Source: Halocaridina rubra (taxonomy: Eukaryota; Arthropoda; Malacostraca; Decapoda; Atyidae). Taken from it: DNA of 64,000 bases. Position 1 is the first letter of the stretch. Each line of letters opens with the position of its first letter. Shown in pieces: positions 46,401 through 57,523 of this stretch. The DNA lies in contig JAXCGZ010013584.1 of NCBI GenBank assembly GCA_037179515.1, forward strand, positions 1-64,000, in the 5' to 3' direction. The notes under the pieces were generated by a model, which did not search any database, was not told the DNA's origin, and was given only the letters and a program-made list of their open reading frames with translations. The translations under genes and the position numbers were made by a program.

Positions 46401-48975
46401 ATATTGATTACCAATTCCATCGATCAGGGTTTTGCAATACCATCAGACCTACAAGGAGGTACTGGGGCTGGTGATGTTATGGGAACAGCAATGTTATGAT
46501 CAGAATCAGATCTTCTCACATTAACTTCAGATGCTACAGCATTATTATTTTCTTTATATATTTTCTTTATATAAAGTAACCTTAGGAGAAATAGAAGGCA
46601 AAACTGGAAAATAATTACCATCATCCCTTTGATTATTACTGGGCAAAATACATTCCCCTGAACTGGAGGGAGTATATTTTGGCAATATTTGATCAAAATG
46701 CCTTTTCCAAAGTAAACTGCGAATATTTCTAAAGTTATACTTCATAGTTACGAACATTAATACCTACAGGATATTATCAAACCAGGGTTATTCTTTACCA
46801 TAATTTTTAACAAAGACTGCATCATCTACATTATACTCAGACTTTTCAAAGTCACAATCTTTTTTCACAGCTTCTTCCCTCTTTTCTTGTAGTTTTATTT
46901 TCTCTACTAACATTCTGAAATTAGGATTAAACAATTATTCAGCTGGAACTTTACCTGTGAGGAATGTACAGATCGCCTATAGTTATACAAAAATCTACAT
47001 ATTTTGGTATTAATATCTCCATCAGTAAAATTTACTAAGACCTTCCTTGAATGTCTTTACTGCCTTTTCGGGAAAATCCATTAGGATAAGGACTATGTGT
47101 TGCAGGTGTTATTTGTTAATCCAATTCTTCCTCAGGAAAACTCCAAATAGCCAAAATTACAAAGAAAAAAAATGTCTTAACTTTGCAGTGGCTACTGCTG
47201 ATGTGGTTGATTTGGTTACATGGCCATCCAAAAACTTAGTTTGTGAGTCTACAATCAGCAAAATATGACAATCACCAATTGGACCTGCAGAATATATATG
47301 AAGTCTGCTCCACGACTTACTCGTTTCGGGCCATGATAATACTGTAACCTGTGGAGTCTATAGTTCTTTAAACAATACCCCCATGACCTAGTTACTTCTG
47401 AGATCTCCTGATCCATTATAGGCCACCAAAAACAATTTATAGCTTCCGCTTTCACTGCGCTATTTCCATTATGACTAACAAGTAATTGTTCTATTATGGA
47501 ACCACTTACGTCAATAAGTATAATTACTCGGGTCCTATACAAAATAATATCATCATAAAAGCTTGAATTAAATTTACCTGTAGCATATCCAGAAAACATG
47601 GGATCATAATTCAACCATATTTAACACTCAAAAATTGCACTAAGAACAGAGTCATTCTTAGTTCTAGCTTTGACATTATCAAATGAAACGTTATCATTAT
47701 TCAAAGCCTAAATAACAAATATATTCATAAGTGGTACCAGAATCCAAATAAGAATTCGGCACCAGCTCAGTGCATCAGTCACTACAGTGAATTAACCTGC
47801 TTTAAATCTCAAATCATAATCATTGGGACAACAAAAGGGCCCAGCGCTGCACTCTGGCATTGGCACTTACCAGAATCTGCTTTGGTCTTCCAAGCAATCC
47901 AAGCAAGGGTGTGTGATCAGTTCTAATCGCAAATTTAGGATCCCACAAAAAATGCTTAAACTTTGTTACAGTATAAACCAAAGTAAGAGCTCCCATGTAA
48001 AATTGGGAGTAATCTAACTCTGTTGCAGAAAGCTTTTAGCCAGCGAAATATTCTAGCTCAATCTCTTGGACTGATACACAAACAACCCTCACTGAATAAG
48101 CATCCACTTTCAAAATAACAGGATAATTTCCATTACAATTAGCAAGCAAGCCTTACTTGGATAAATTTGCTTTGTCTTTACTGAAAGCATTAGCGTCTAT
48201 CGAAGACCATTTAAATTTGGCATCATTCTTTAATAAATAAAAAAAGGGAGCCAGGACAGTAGAAAAAATTATTAGCAAATCTACTGCAAAATGTAACCAT
48301 ACCTAATAAGGAATGTACATCACTGACAGACCTTGGAGGGGGTACATCTAAAATAATAGCAAGTTTAAAGGGTGAACGTGTAATTCCATCATCAGAAATA
48401 AGATAACCCAAATACTCAATAGAACTAGCATTCAAAATTTTTATTTTTATACTTATAGCTATTATGTGCAATAGAAATTCCCTAAATATTCTGTTTAGTC
48501 TTCTATTATGTTCTTCTTGTGTCTCGCCTCCAATCAGAATATTATCAAGAAATGCAACAATCACCATCGTTGCCCAACAATACTTGGAATATAAAACACT
48601 GAAAAATGGCAAGTGATAATGCAAGACCAAGAGGGAGTCTTTTATGCTTAAAAACTCCCTTAAGGGTATTTATTACAAGCAACTTCTGGCTTTCATTATC
48701 GACTGGCATTTGTAAGTAGGAATTCTTGAGATCTAGTTTAGAAAAGACTCTTCTTTTGCCAACAATGGCTAAGATTTCATCCATCATTGGTAGTGGGCAT
48801 TTTTCACATGATATCTGTTGAATTAGGTATTTAAAATCACCATATATTCTCATGGGTTCTATTATCAGCCTCCAAAACTGGAACGATAGGCACTGCCCAG
48901 TCACAAAAACTTATTGGTTCAATAATGTAACGGGGAATTTTTGTTTTGCCTAAGGGAACTAAGTTTCTGAACTAC
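46401..48975 (-). mobile_element. Gypsy-3: antisense Ty3/gypsy pol remnant
   Basis: Minus strand: RT N-terminus (KIPRYIIEPISFCDWAVPIV, 48880-48950), GDFKYLIQ, FSKLDLKNSYLQMPV (48545-48904), FLDNILIGGETQEEHNRRL replacing YLDD (48560), and YLGYLISDDGI and DVHSLLGMVTFCSRFANNF (48223-48440). An RNase H region follows (about 47770-48200). Integrase zinc part HNGNSAVKAEAINCFWWP is at 47255-47614, and a Pol C-terminus (WKRHFDQILPKYTP) at 46554-46757. It is cut at 48975 by LINE-A copy E; Gag and LTRs are not seen. Confidence 0.83.
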
Positions 48976-49945
48976 ATTAGGAGTTCCACAGGGTTCAGTT
49001 TTAGGGCCACTTTTGTTCCTTGTATATGTAAATGACCTACCAGAGTCTGTACATTCATTCATGAATATGTTTGCAGATGATGCAAAGATTGTGAAGAAAG
49101 TAAAAAACGAGAATAATGGTAGGGAACTTCAGGAGGATCTAAATAATCTGCATGAGTGGTCAGAAAAGTGGCTAATGAAATTCAAAACTTCAAAATGTAA
49201 GGTAATGAGAATGGGTACAAGTGCAAGAAGGCCCAAGCTTGACTACTCGGTGGCTGGAGTACAACTTCAAGAGACAGAAAATGAGAGAGATCTATGAGTA
49301 AAAATACTGGCAGATTTGTCTCCAGAAATACATATAAATGGCATAGTAAGGGCAGCATATGCATTCTTATCAAATGTAAGGGTAGCCTTCAGGCACATGG
49401 ACAAGGAAATGTTCAGAAATATTTATGTAACCTATGTGAGGCCAAAACTCGAATATGCAGCCCCCTTTTGGAAAAAGCACATAGCTAAGCTTGTAAAAGT
49501 TCAAAGACATGCCACGAAACTGGTGACAGAAATACGCAATCTCAGTTATGATGAGAGGCTGAGGGAATTAGACTTACCATCACTCGAAGCTAGAAGAGTG
49601 AGGGGGGATATGGTGACAGTCTTTAAATTCCTTCATGGTTATGATAGAGTGGATAGGGATCGATATTTTGATATGGCTGGCTCTAGAACTAGAGGCCATA
49701 GTTTGAAGTTTCGTAAGAAAACTTCTTTGCAGGATGTAAGGAAATACTTTTTCAGTGTAAGAGTAGTTGATAATTGGAATTCGCTAAGCGAGGAGGTAGT
49801 TAATGCTATCTCAATCCATAGTTTTAAGGACAGGTATGATAAGTATCACTAAGTCTAAAATGGAACTGATCAGGAGACGGGAAGATACGAGCTTTGGGCT
49901 CTTTCCCGTAAACGCAATTAGGTAATCACAATTAGGTAATCACCA
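48976..49945 (+). mobile_element. LINE-A copy E, 5'-truncated
   Basis: It begins at the GVPQGS motif of reverse transcriptase and runs to a complete 3' end with hairpin (49877-49909) and two terminal repeats. 49013-49297 encodes MFADDAKIVKKVKN and the thumb; TGA at 49295 interrupts. 49316-49852 is open to the natural C-terminus (VVDNWNSLSEEVV to YDKYH). It lacks four residues (NPHL) in the APFWNPHLKKH segment. It lies between Gypsy-3 and R copy 2. Confidence 0.92.
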
Positions 49946-50233
49946 CTACTTGGATAATGAAACTCAGAATTCAACTTGCTTTTAATTTTGGAAAGCATAA
50001 ACAAAAATAAATTTTATTTTATGGAATGCAGCCTCCAATCCCGCGGAGGTGGTGAGCACAATTTCGATTCCCGGCACCACATACGGATGCCAAGACTTGG
50101 GTCTCAACTTGAAGGAGATAACCTCTGTCACAAGGGCAAAGTAGAATGGAGGACACTGCAATTGCAGAAACAGAAATAACACACCGTTAATAATGGGAAA
50201 ACTGAAGGCACGAGCACACAAATAATGAGTTTC
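49946..50233 (+). mobile_element. R element copy 2, left part
   Basis: Matches 9940-10255 (for example ATGGAATGCAGCCTC, TTCCCGGCACCACA, ACACTGCAATTGCAGAAACA). It is interrupted at 50233 by Gypsy-2 and resumes at 57524. The first about 130 bases of R are missing at the LINE-A copy E junction. Confidence 0.85.
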
Positions 50234-50715
50234 TGTGATATAGTCGGCACTTGTAATAGGTTAGGTTAGGTATTTTGGCTCCCCTGCATTATGGGTTAGA
50301 TAGGTTGCCAATGTGGGCAACAGCCGGAGCATGACCACAGTGGTATTAAGTTAGGATATGCACGGTAATAGTTAGAACTGGCTAAACAAGCTAGAACTAA
50401 CCGGTCATTATATACCTGACTTAACATATATATTATCACACTATCACTATGATATATAGTAATTAGCGGCATTAGAATTAGGGTTAGGGTTATGTTAGTA
50501 AGGACGATATTGGAAAATGATAGGAAATATGTAGGAAATGCCTGAAGCTATTTGCAGATGTCGTCGGAGATCTCTTAGAGTTTGGCAGGAGAAGATAACT
50601 CTTCTTCTCACTAGAATTAGATTAGAATTGGGATAATGCTTCTTGACAAAACATATAAGGTAGAACTTAACTTAGAATTAGTATACACTATGTATAATAT
50701 TACCACTCCATTACA
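50234..50715 (-). repeat. Gypsy-2 3' LTR (482 bp)
   Basis: On the minus strand it starts TGTAATGGAG and ends GACTATATCACA. The polypurine tract GTAGGGGGGAGGGG abuts it at 50716-50729. It aligns with the split LTR at 55307-57518. Confidence 0.92.
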
Positions 50716-50735
50716 CCCCTCCCCCCTACAAATCA

Positions 50736-52016
50736 AGCAGATCCAGAGGCTTGACAACTCTACCAGAGTGGCTTACTGGAGTAGCCAGTTTGGGCAGAAT
50801 GTCAACTTCAGCTCCCCCATTAGGTTTGTCAACTCTCTCATGAACAATAGGTGAAAGAACAGACTCATCACTTATAACAGGTGAGAAAGTCTTAATAGGC
50901 GTAGGCAGAATACTCGGTGTAGATCAATTTATAATCTGGTTCTCATTATGTCTCACCACATGTCCTCCTAGAAGTTCACATTTGTAAGATACAGGACCAG
51001 TTTGTTCAACACTCATGCAGGAACCCAAAGATCATTAGAAACTTTCGTATAATTAGTCACCATGACAGAAGACTAAGGTGTCAACTCTAGATTTCTAGCA
51101 ATATTACTGTCATAATTAGACTATCGCTGGTCATCCTTAGACAACACAGTATGTTGTACATGTTTACTTGCAAAGGTGAACTAGATCCAACATGGTACGA
51201 ATCTTCCGGTCAAACATCAACTCATCTGGAGACACTCCAGTAGTAGAATGTGTCATTCTGTACAGGAATAGATACTTATCTAACTTTGTTCTCCAATCTT
51301 CACCAGAGGAGTATTTGAGGAAATTTTTAAGGCCTTTAACAGTATTTTCAGGCTGGCTACTCGTGCTTGGCTGGTAGGGTGCAGAAGTGATATGACAAAC
51401 ACCATTCTCATCAAGAAATAGGTTGAATTCCCTAGATGTAAAATTAGAATGATTGTCAGTAACGAGTGTCATAGGCAGACCAAAATGTGAGAAAACATTT
51501 CTAATGAGATTAATAGTAGCAAAAGAACTAGTGTCTTTAGTAGGTAGCACTTCAATCCAATTAGAATGAGCAACAGTTAGCACTAGAAAATAGGTACCCA
51601 TACCTGGACCAGATAGTCAGCATGTACTCTCACTATGGCCACTTGGGCCAATTCAGAGGATGTAAAGGTGCTTTCTTAGGCAATGCTCTATTAACTAAAC
51701 AAACGGAGCACCCAGCTGACAAAGCTTAAAGGTCATTTTCCAATTTAGGCCACCAAACATAACTCTGGGCCAATTGCTTCATTTTAGTAGAGCCCATATG
51801 CTCTTGATGCAACTCATTTAACATACTCTCCCTCCCTTTAGGAGGAATATTTGTCCTAGATCCCAAAAGAATTCAACCTTGTTGCATTCTCTTGAAGGAA
51901 GAACAGTCTCAATTCATCCTCAACATTCTCAGGCCAACCACAGTCTACATAAAGTAGCACTTTAGCAAGTAATGGGTCCTTATAAGTCCACTTACTAATG
52001 TCATTAGCAATTATTT
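50736..52016 (-). pseudogene. Gypsy-2 integrase and Pol C-terminus
   Basis: The RNase H-integrase linker (GWPENVEDELRLFF) is at 51910-51950. The integrase core at 51164-51601 has TVAHSNWIEVLP (first Asp replaced), FGLPMTLVTDNHSNF (second Asp) and QPENTVKGLKNFL (Glu kept). MTHSTTGVSPDELMF follows. The tail ends SGRVVKPLDLLDL and a stop near 50731, just before the polypurine tract, matching the end of Gypsy-1 Pol. Inactive. Confidence 0.87.
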
Positions 52017-52465
52017 GTTTTTTATGAATGTGACACCGGGACAGGCAGAAACTGCCCTCTTCAATAAAGGCCAGGGCACGAGAAAATACCAAGACGAAGG
52101 AAAAAAAAAGGTTAAGGACAAGTCAGAGATGAGGTGATGTCACACAAAGAAAAACGACAAACAAAAAACAGTCAAAGTACAGAGGAGCCAGTGATATGGA
52201 GGACTAGGCCATGAGATAATGATAGATCTGCTTTTTGAAGAATGAAAGGTCATAAGAATTAGGAAAGACAGAAGGAGGAAGAGAGTTTCAGAGTCTGGAG
52301 GTAAATGGGAAGAAGCAGTCGCTGCACCTACCAATCCGCGAGCTACATATCTCCACACAGTACCTGTGAGATGAGGCCGCTTGGAGAGTGTTTCAGGGTC
52401 TCGGCAGTGAGGGAGGGATGCAACTCGCCAACTCATCAGAGCAGCGATGGAAGTAGTAGAGATAG
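52017..52465 (-). mobile_element. LINE-B copy 2, 3' end inserted in Gypsy-2 pol
   Basis: About 450 bp matching 29938-30475: reverse transcriptase C-terminus (SIAALMSWRVASLPH, GTVWRYVARGLVGAATASSH, ETLFLLLSF), the 3' UTR, and the terminal hairpin with GTGTCACATTCAT near 52017. It lacks the 95-bp insertion seen in copy 1. It splits Gypsy-2 between RNase H and integrase. Confidence 0.88.
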
Positions 52466-52892
52466 TTACGGGGGTGGCATCCAATGCATTAACTAACTGG
52501 ATCCATTCTGCACAAACAGGAACACTATCAGGTTCAGTTGCTAGTGGTAATCGGCTCAAAGCATCAGCCATGCCTAAAGATTTACCTGAACGGTGATACA
52601 ACTCAAATGAATAGGCTTGTAGCATCATTGAATATCGCTGGATCTTACCAGAGGCCATTTCAGGAATAGGCTTATTAGGGTTGAATAATCCTGAATAATG
52701 TTTGTGATCTGTAATTAGAGAAAGTGGATGACCCCACAAATAGTGAAGAAATTTCTTCAGCACAAAAACAAGTGCGAGCACCTCCTCTCTCTGAGAGTAA
52801 TTGGCCTCAGCTTTATTTAGAGTTCGAGATTCGAAAACGACTGGCAATTCAGCACCATCCTTCTTTCTGAACAAGAACAGCACCCAAACCAT
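52140..52892 (-). pseudogene. Chimeric frame: Gypsy-2 RNase H joined to LINE-B C-terminus
   Basis: A single 250-codon open frame. Residues 1 to about 141 are gypsy RNase H (VFESRTLNKAEANYSQREE, SLITDHKHYSGLF, ELYHRSGKSLGMADALSRLP) plus linker. From about residue 146 it reads LINE-B C-terminus in its native frame (ALMSWRVASLPHCRD). The fusion results from LINE-B inserting in frame. No sign of expression or selection can be seen; probably fortuitous. Confidence 0.85.
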
Positions 52893-52903
52893 ACTTAGAA
52901 CTG

Positions 52904-54196
52904 TCAGCAGATACTTCGATAGGTAAATTTAGGGTCAAAGTGAATTAGACAGGAATCTAAAAATAGCGCTTTAGATACTTGGAAAGCTTTACTATGTTCT
53001 TCATTCCACTTCCATCTAACATCCTTTCTCAAAAGACTATTCAAAGGCTCTAGAATAGCAGCATCATTTACCAAGAATTTTCTATAGTAGTTAAACATTC
53101 CTAAATAACTGCGCAACTGTGTTAAATCCTCAGGCTCAGGGGCATTACTTCTCCTTACTAGGCTTCAAACTGGTAGCATCAATTGCATAACCCAAATACT
53201 ATACTTACTCAACACCAAAAGAACACTTAGTAGGATGCAATTTCAGTCCGATTTCCTTTAATCTTCCTAAAACTTTGCATAAACGCTCCTCATGTTCACA
53301 ACAGTTAGCTCCCAATACTAATATGTCATAAAGAAAAATAGGAACACTAGGAATACCTCACAATAATTCTGAACAGTTTGTTGGAAAATTCCCGGAGCAC
53401 TAACTATACCAAAACACAAACGATTATGCTGAAACAATCCTCAGTGAGCATTAATAGTAGTGAGTGAACATGACTCAGGGCTAAGAAGAAACTGACTGTA
53501 GGCACTCTTCATGTCCAATTTCGAAAAAATCTTCCCATTCCCCAGAGTAGCAAATAGGTAATCAGTTCTAGGCACAGGATATTTAGTAATTTTACACGTT
53601 TGGTTAACGGTCAAGCGATAGTCTCCACAAACACATACAGTTCCATCACCTTTCAGCACAGGTACAATAAGAGCAGCTCAATGATATTTTGTTCCAACAA
53701 TTTATCCAAAGCTGCTTCTACTTTAGCACGCACAGTATATGGGTACATTTTGGGCCTTGTAATACTTAGGTAATACTGCCTCATCCACTTCAAAGGAAAC
53801 CTCCATTCCCTTATAGCCTTCTAATTCTTCATGGAAAAAATCAGGAAATTTCTCCATGTTAGACTTCTAAGCAATAGCATGCACAGCACTGTCCACGAGA
53901 CTTAGGCTAATATAAAGAACAGGTAATAAATCACGAATTAGTAGGTTACGACCAGAACCCTCCACTATTACGATAACTTGATTCTCTAAAACATGACCTT
54001 GGAATTTTATTTTCATCCAAATCTCCCCACACGCAGGAATTTTGGAACCTCCATACTTCTTCAGTTTAGTCTTAGAAGGCATTATTTTAGGCTTAGCCTT
54101 TGGAAAACACTTCAAAAATTCTTGTTCACTGAAAAGAGTATGAGCAGCACCTTTCTCCACCTGGAACTGGACATCAGCACAGTGATTGTCACATAG
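52904..54196 (-). pseudogene. Gypsy-2 protease linker and reverse transcriptase
   Basis: 53867-54160 has SKTKLKKYGGSKIPACGEIW and NLLIRDLLPVLY, the protease-to-RT linker. RT: VCGDYRLTVNQTCKITKYPV and FSKLDMKSAYSQFLLSPES at 53441-53659; FLYDILVLGAN near 53310-53340 in place of YLDDILV; YLGMFNYYRKFLVNDAAILE at 53020-53110. The altered catalytic box and several frame changes disable it. Confidence 0.86.
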
Positions 54197-54354
54197 TAGG
54201 GATCTCGCAAATTAGATGAGCTCGCAGTAAAAATATTGTCACTACATCCTTCTGTAGTCAGATCACTTGTAGAACTAGATTTAATAGAACTTACAGCCTT
54301 AGGCTCTACAGCAGATTTAGTAGAATTTTTATTGCCCTTAGAAAAACAGACCTT

Positions 54355-55067
54355 AGAAATGTGCCCAGTATGCTTATACAGAAAACATTCAGTGGGTTTA
54401 TAACAACAACAATTTTTCTAATTATTTTTACCACATCCACTACATGGTTTGACAGGTTTTGTACCTTTCTCCTTCCCTCCATTAGGCTTATGCTACTTCT
54501 TATAAAGAGAACTATTATCCTTACCTTTCACAACAATTACTACGTTAACATTAGTGTGAGGTTTCTGACCAAACTCCCTAACATCCTTCTCTGCAGCTTC
54601 CCTAGTAACAGCAATCTCTACTGCTCCGGCAAAATTGAGATTCTTCTCTGTCAAGAGAACACGCTGAGTTCTCTCTTCCCGAAAACCTATAACAAGCCTA
54701 TTTCTTAACATCTCTAGTTTGTCCTCAAAATCACATGTTGATGCGGGTGAATTTAGAGCTGCACAAAAGAAGTTACACATTCATGATTTCCTTGGCAACT
54801 TCGGTAGAGTTTGAATCTTTCATAGATCACTATAACCTGAAGTTTGTAGTGATTGTTGAGAGTGGAGATTAATTCCTCCAAAGTACATTCTTTAGGAGAT
54901 TTTGAACTCACTAAATCCGTAGTTAGACCAAAAGGTTTAGACAAAAAAGCAGGAACTTGCTTATCTTTCTTAATATCATTAGCTTCGAAATACGATTGAA
55001 CCTCATTTGTATATGTTGAAACTTTCTCAAATTCATCATACGGACCTACCTTCCCAATGAGTGACAT
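54355..55067 (-). pseudogene. Gypsy-2 Gag
   Basis: It starts at ATG 55067: MSLIGKVGPYDEFEKVSTY, VQSYFEANDI, VIYERFKLYR. It continues in another frame at 54493-54780 (DKLEMLRNRLVIGFREERTQ). The minus strand at about 54370-54440 shows degenerate knuckles (CSGCGKNN, then a stop, and CFLYKHTGH), the same arrangement as Gypsy-1 with Cys/His losses. Confidence 0.85.
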
Positions 55068-55291
55068 GATGAAATTATAGGTAATAGCCTAATAAACTAA
55101 TAGGAAATTAGCTAGGGGTAGGCTAAGTTTAAAGTCATAGTCCAAAAATAATAGGTATAGGCATAGGCTAGGTCTAGGCTATACTTAGGCTAGACAAATT
55201 TCAATTGGGCTAAGGTGGACAAAATTAGGTTAGGTAGCAAAAAAAGGTCAGGTTAGAGAACAGTCAAATACATTAGGATAGGCCAGTTGTA

Positions 55292-55304
55292 ATCCTCGTC
55301 GCCA
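55292..55304 (-). promoter_or_regulatory. Gypsy-2 primer-binding site (tRNA-Ser type)
   Basis: The plus strand reads ATCCTCGTCGCCA, so the element's sense strand has TGGCGACGAGGAT, the exact complement expected for the 3' end plus CCA of arthropod tRNA-Ser(GCT). It lies two bases from the 5' LTR. Confidence 0.8.
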
Positions 55305-55306
55305 GT

Positions 55307-55520
55307 TATGATATAGTCGTCAATTGTAATAGGTTTGGCTAAGTATTACAGTTCCCCAGCATTATGGGTTAGATAGGTTGCCTGTTTGGGCTTCAACCAG
55401 AGCATGAACACAGCAGTATTAGGTTAGGACATGCATGGTAATTAGTTAGAACTGGCTAAATAAGCTAGAACTAAAAGGTATTTCTATACCTGACTTACAG
55501 TATATATTATCACACTATCA
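55307..55520 (-). repeat. Gypsy-2 5' LTR, inner part
   Basis: Matches 50234-50450. It is interrupted after ACACTATCA (55512-55520) by the RTE insertion and continues at 57236. Confidence 0.88.
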
Positions 55521-57235
55521 TCATATACAAATGCCTCATTCCCACTTTTTTATCATGCGTTGTGATAAGTTTTGTAGTAGATTCCAAATGATTTACTGTC
55601 TATATATTGTTGATGGTTAAATATGTGATTATGAGAGTTATTAGTGATTAATTTACCATGCATTTAAATACGTGTATGCGAATTCACTGTGATCCACACA
55701 CACCTCAACCACTCCTCTCAGCTCCTTGGGTATAAAGGGTTGCCACATCTCCCCCCCTTCAACCCCGCTTGGGTCACCCACAATGTAGGTGGGGTAGGAT
55801 ATTTGACAATGAGGCCCAACAGTCGCAGCTGGTTTCCCCACACCGCTTCATCACACAGCAACTCCCCTAACAGCCGCCCACCACAGTTCACAGGGTTAGC
55901 ACCTGCGAGAAATCACTTTGGGCCACGTCATATATGCACAATCTTCCTCCACTCATTCCTATCTCTTGCACCCACTCTTCCCTGTTCCAGCGACATTCCA
56001 CGTCCATTTAGTGTTCTTTGCATGACATCCATCCATCTTATTCTAGGTCTCCCTCTTGCCCTAACTCCAATCACTTCTGCACTCCACACTCTCTTCACTA
56101 TTCATTTATCACTCATCCTTTCCATGTGTCCAAACCATCTCAACACACTCTGATCTAACCTATCCGACAGTTTTATTCCTACACCCATTCTCTGCCTGAT
56201 ATCCTCATTTCTTACCCTATCTATTCTAGATACACCAATCATACCTCTCAAACACATCTCCATTACATTCAAGTGCTTCCTTTCATCCTCTCTTGCATTC
56301 CAAGTCTCTGTTCCATACAATGCTGTCTGCACAATCACACCTTTATATATCCTTCTTTTTGCATTCGTCTCCAAATATTTATTTTGCATTACACTTTCCA
56401 ACCCACCTAGACATTTACTTGCTTCCTTCACTCTGTGATTAAGCTCTAACATCAACTTGTCATATGCAACCCAAGATACTTAAAACTCTCAACTTCTTCA
56501 AGCAACTCAACATTCAATCTGCCAACATTAACACTCCTCGTGCATCTCATGGCTTTATTTTTACCGATATTCACCCGCAACTTCATTCTGTCACACACAC
56601 TAATAAATTCAGTCACCAAATGATTCAATTCATATTCAGTATCAGCCACCAGTACAGTATCATCCGCAAAGAGCAACTGACTCAACTTCCACAACCCATT
56701 ATCCTCTCCCACTAGTTCCAAGCCTCTGTTTAATGCTCTTTCATATACTTCCCTTACCACTCCATCCATATACACATTAAACAACCATGGCGACATTACA
56801 CAACCTTGACGTAAGCCAACATTCACCTCAAACCAATCACTCATACCATTCCCAACTCTCATGCATGCTCTACTGTTCATGTAAAAACTCTTCACCGCAT
56901 TCAACAGACTTCACTTATTCCATGCAGTCGCAACATCCTCCGCAACCCCTCTCTATATACCTTGTCATACGCTTTCTCTAAATCATAAAGGCTCAGAAAG
57001 TGTCTCTGCCTTTCTCCAAGAACTTCTCACACACCTGTTTTACCACAAACACCTGATCCACACATCTTCTTTCTTTCCTGAACCCTTCCCCAATCAATCT
57101 CTCAGTACCTTTCCTAATTCTCTCGATTAACACTCTTCCATATACCTTACCAACAACACTCAACAAATTAATTCTCCTAAAACTAACACTTCCTTCCCTT
57201 TATAAAGTGGAGCTACACATGAACTCCTCCAATCA
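55521..57235 (-). mobile_element. RTE-type LINE, 5'-truncated, antisense
   Basis: A 1,715-bp insertion in the Gypsy-2 5' LTR with the 9-bp duplication ACACTATCA at 55512-55520 and 57236-57244. The minus strand encodes an RTE-clade reverse transcriptase and C-terminus, and ends with a TGATGA-type tail at 55521. The endonuclease is missing through 5' truncation. The N-terminal part (57230-56905) is full of stops, the rest only mildly damaged. Confidence 0.9.
56102..57000 (-). pseudogene. RTE reverse transcriptase
   Basis: FLSLYDLEKAYDKVYREGLR near 56970, then frame 56452-56904: NSRACMRVGNGMSDWFEVNV, GLRQGCVMSPWLFNVYMDGV, and the catalytic LFADDTVLVADTE. One frame change later, 56102-56455: TALYGTETWNAREDERKHLN, IGVSRIDRVRNEDIRQRMGV, QSVLRWFGHMERMSD. 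The ETW...DERKHLN and LRWFGHMERM segments are hallmarks of the RTE C-terminus. Non-functional because of the frame break and missing N-terminus. Confidence 0.9.
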
Positions 57236-57518
57236 ACACTATCACTATGACATATATTACTTAGCTACATTAGAAATAGGATTAGGGTTTTGTTAGTAAG
57301 GGTAGGATATCGGAAAATGGTAAGAAATATGTAGGAAATGCCTGAGGCTATTTGCCTATGTCGTCGTACATCTCTCGGAGTTTGACGGGAGAAGAAGATA
57401 ACTCTTCTACTCACTAGAATTAGATTAGAATAGGAATAATGCTTCTCAACAAAACATATTGGGTAGAACTTAACTTAGTAGTAGAATACACTATGTACAA
57501 TATTACTACTCCATTACA
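57236..57518 (-). repeat. Gypsy-2 5' LTR, outer part
   Basis: Resumes the LTR sequence of 50430-50715 and ends ...CCATTACA at 57518, followed by the GTTTC duplication. Confidence 0.9.
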
Positions 57519-57523
57519 GTTTC

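Larger units (their letters stand above)
50234..57518 (-). mobile_element. Gypsy-2: complete antisense Ty3/gypsy element (Mag-like)
   Basis: It is flanked by the 5-bp duplication GTTTC at 50229-50233 and 57519-57523, inside R copy 2. LTRs: 50234-50715, and 55307-55520 plus 57236-57518. On the minus strand: primer site (55304-55292), Gag (55067-54360), protease linker and RT (54160-52900), RNase H (52892-52465), integrase (52015-51164), Pol tail (about 50745) and polypurine tract (50716-50730). Two later insertions sit inside: LINE-B (52017-52465) and an RTE LINE in the 5' LTR. Related to Gypsy-1 in Gag knuckles and primer site. Confidence 0.93.

Noticed and set aside
50480..50500. TTAGGG-like telomere repeats (GGGTTAGGGTTA) and nearby TTAGGTTAGG
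   Set aside because: Only two units and inside the Gypsy-2 LTR, with a diverged partner in the other LTR; not a telomeric tract.
56464..56981. Plus-strand ORFs over the RTE region
   Set aside because: Antisense shadows of the RTE reverse transcriptase, which has clear motifs on the minus strand.
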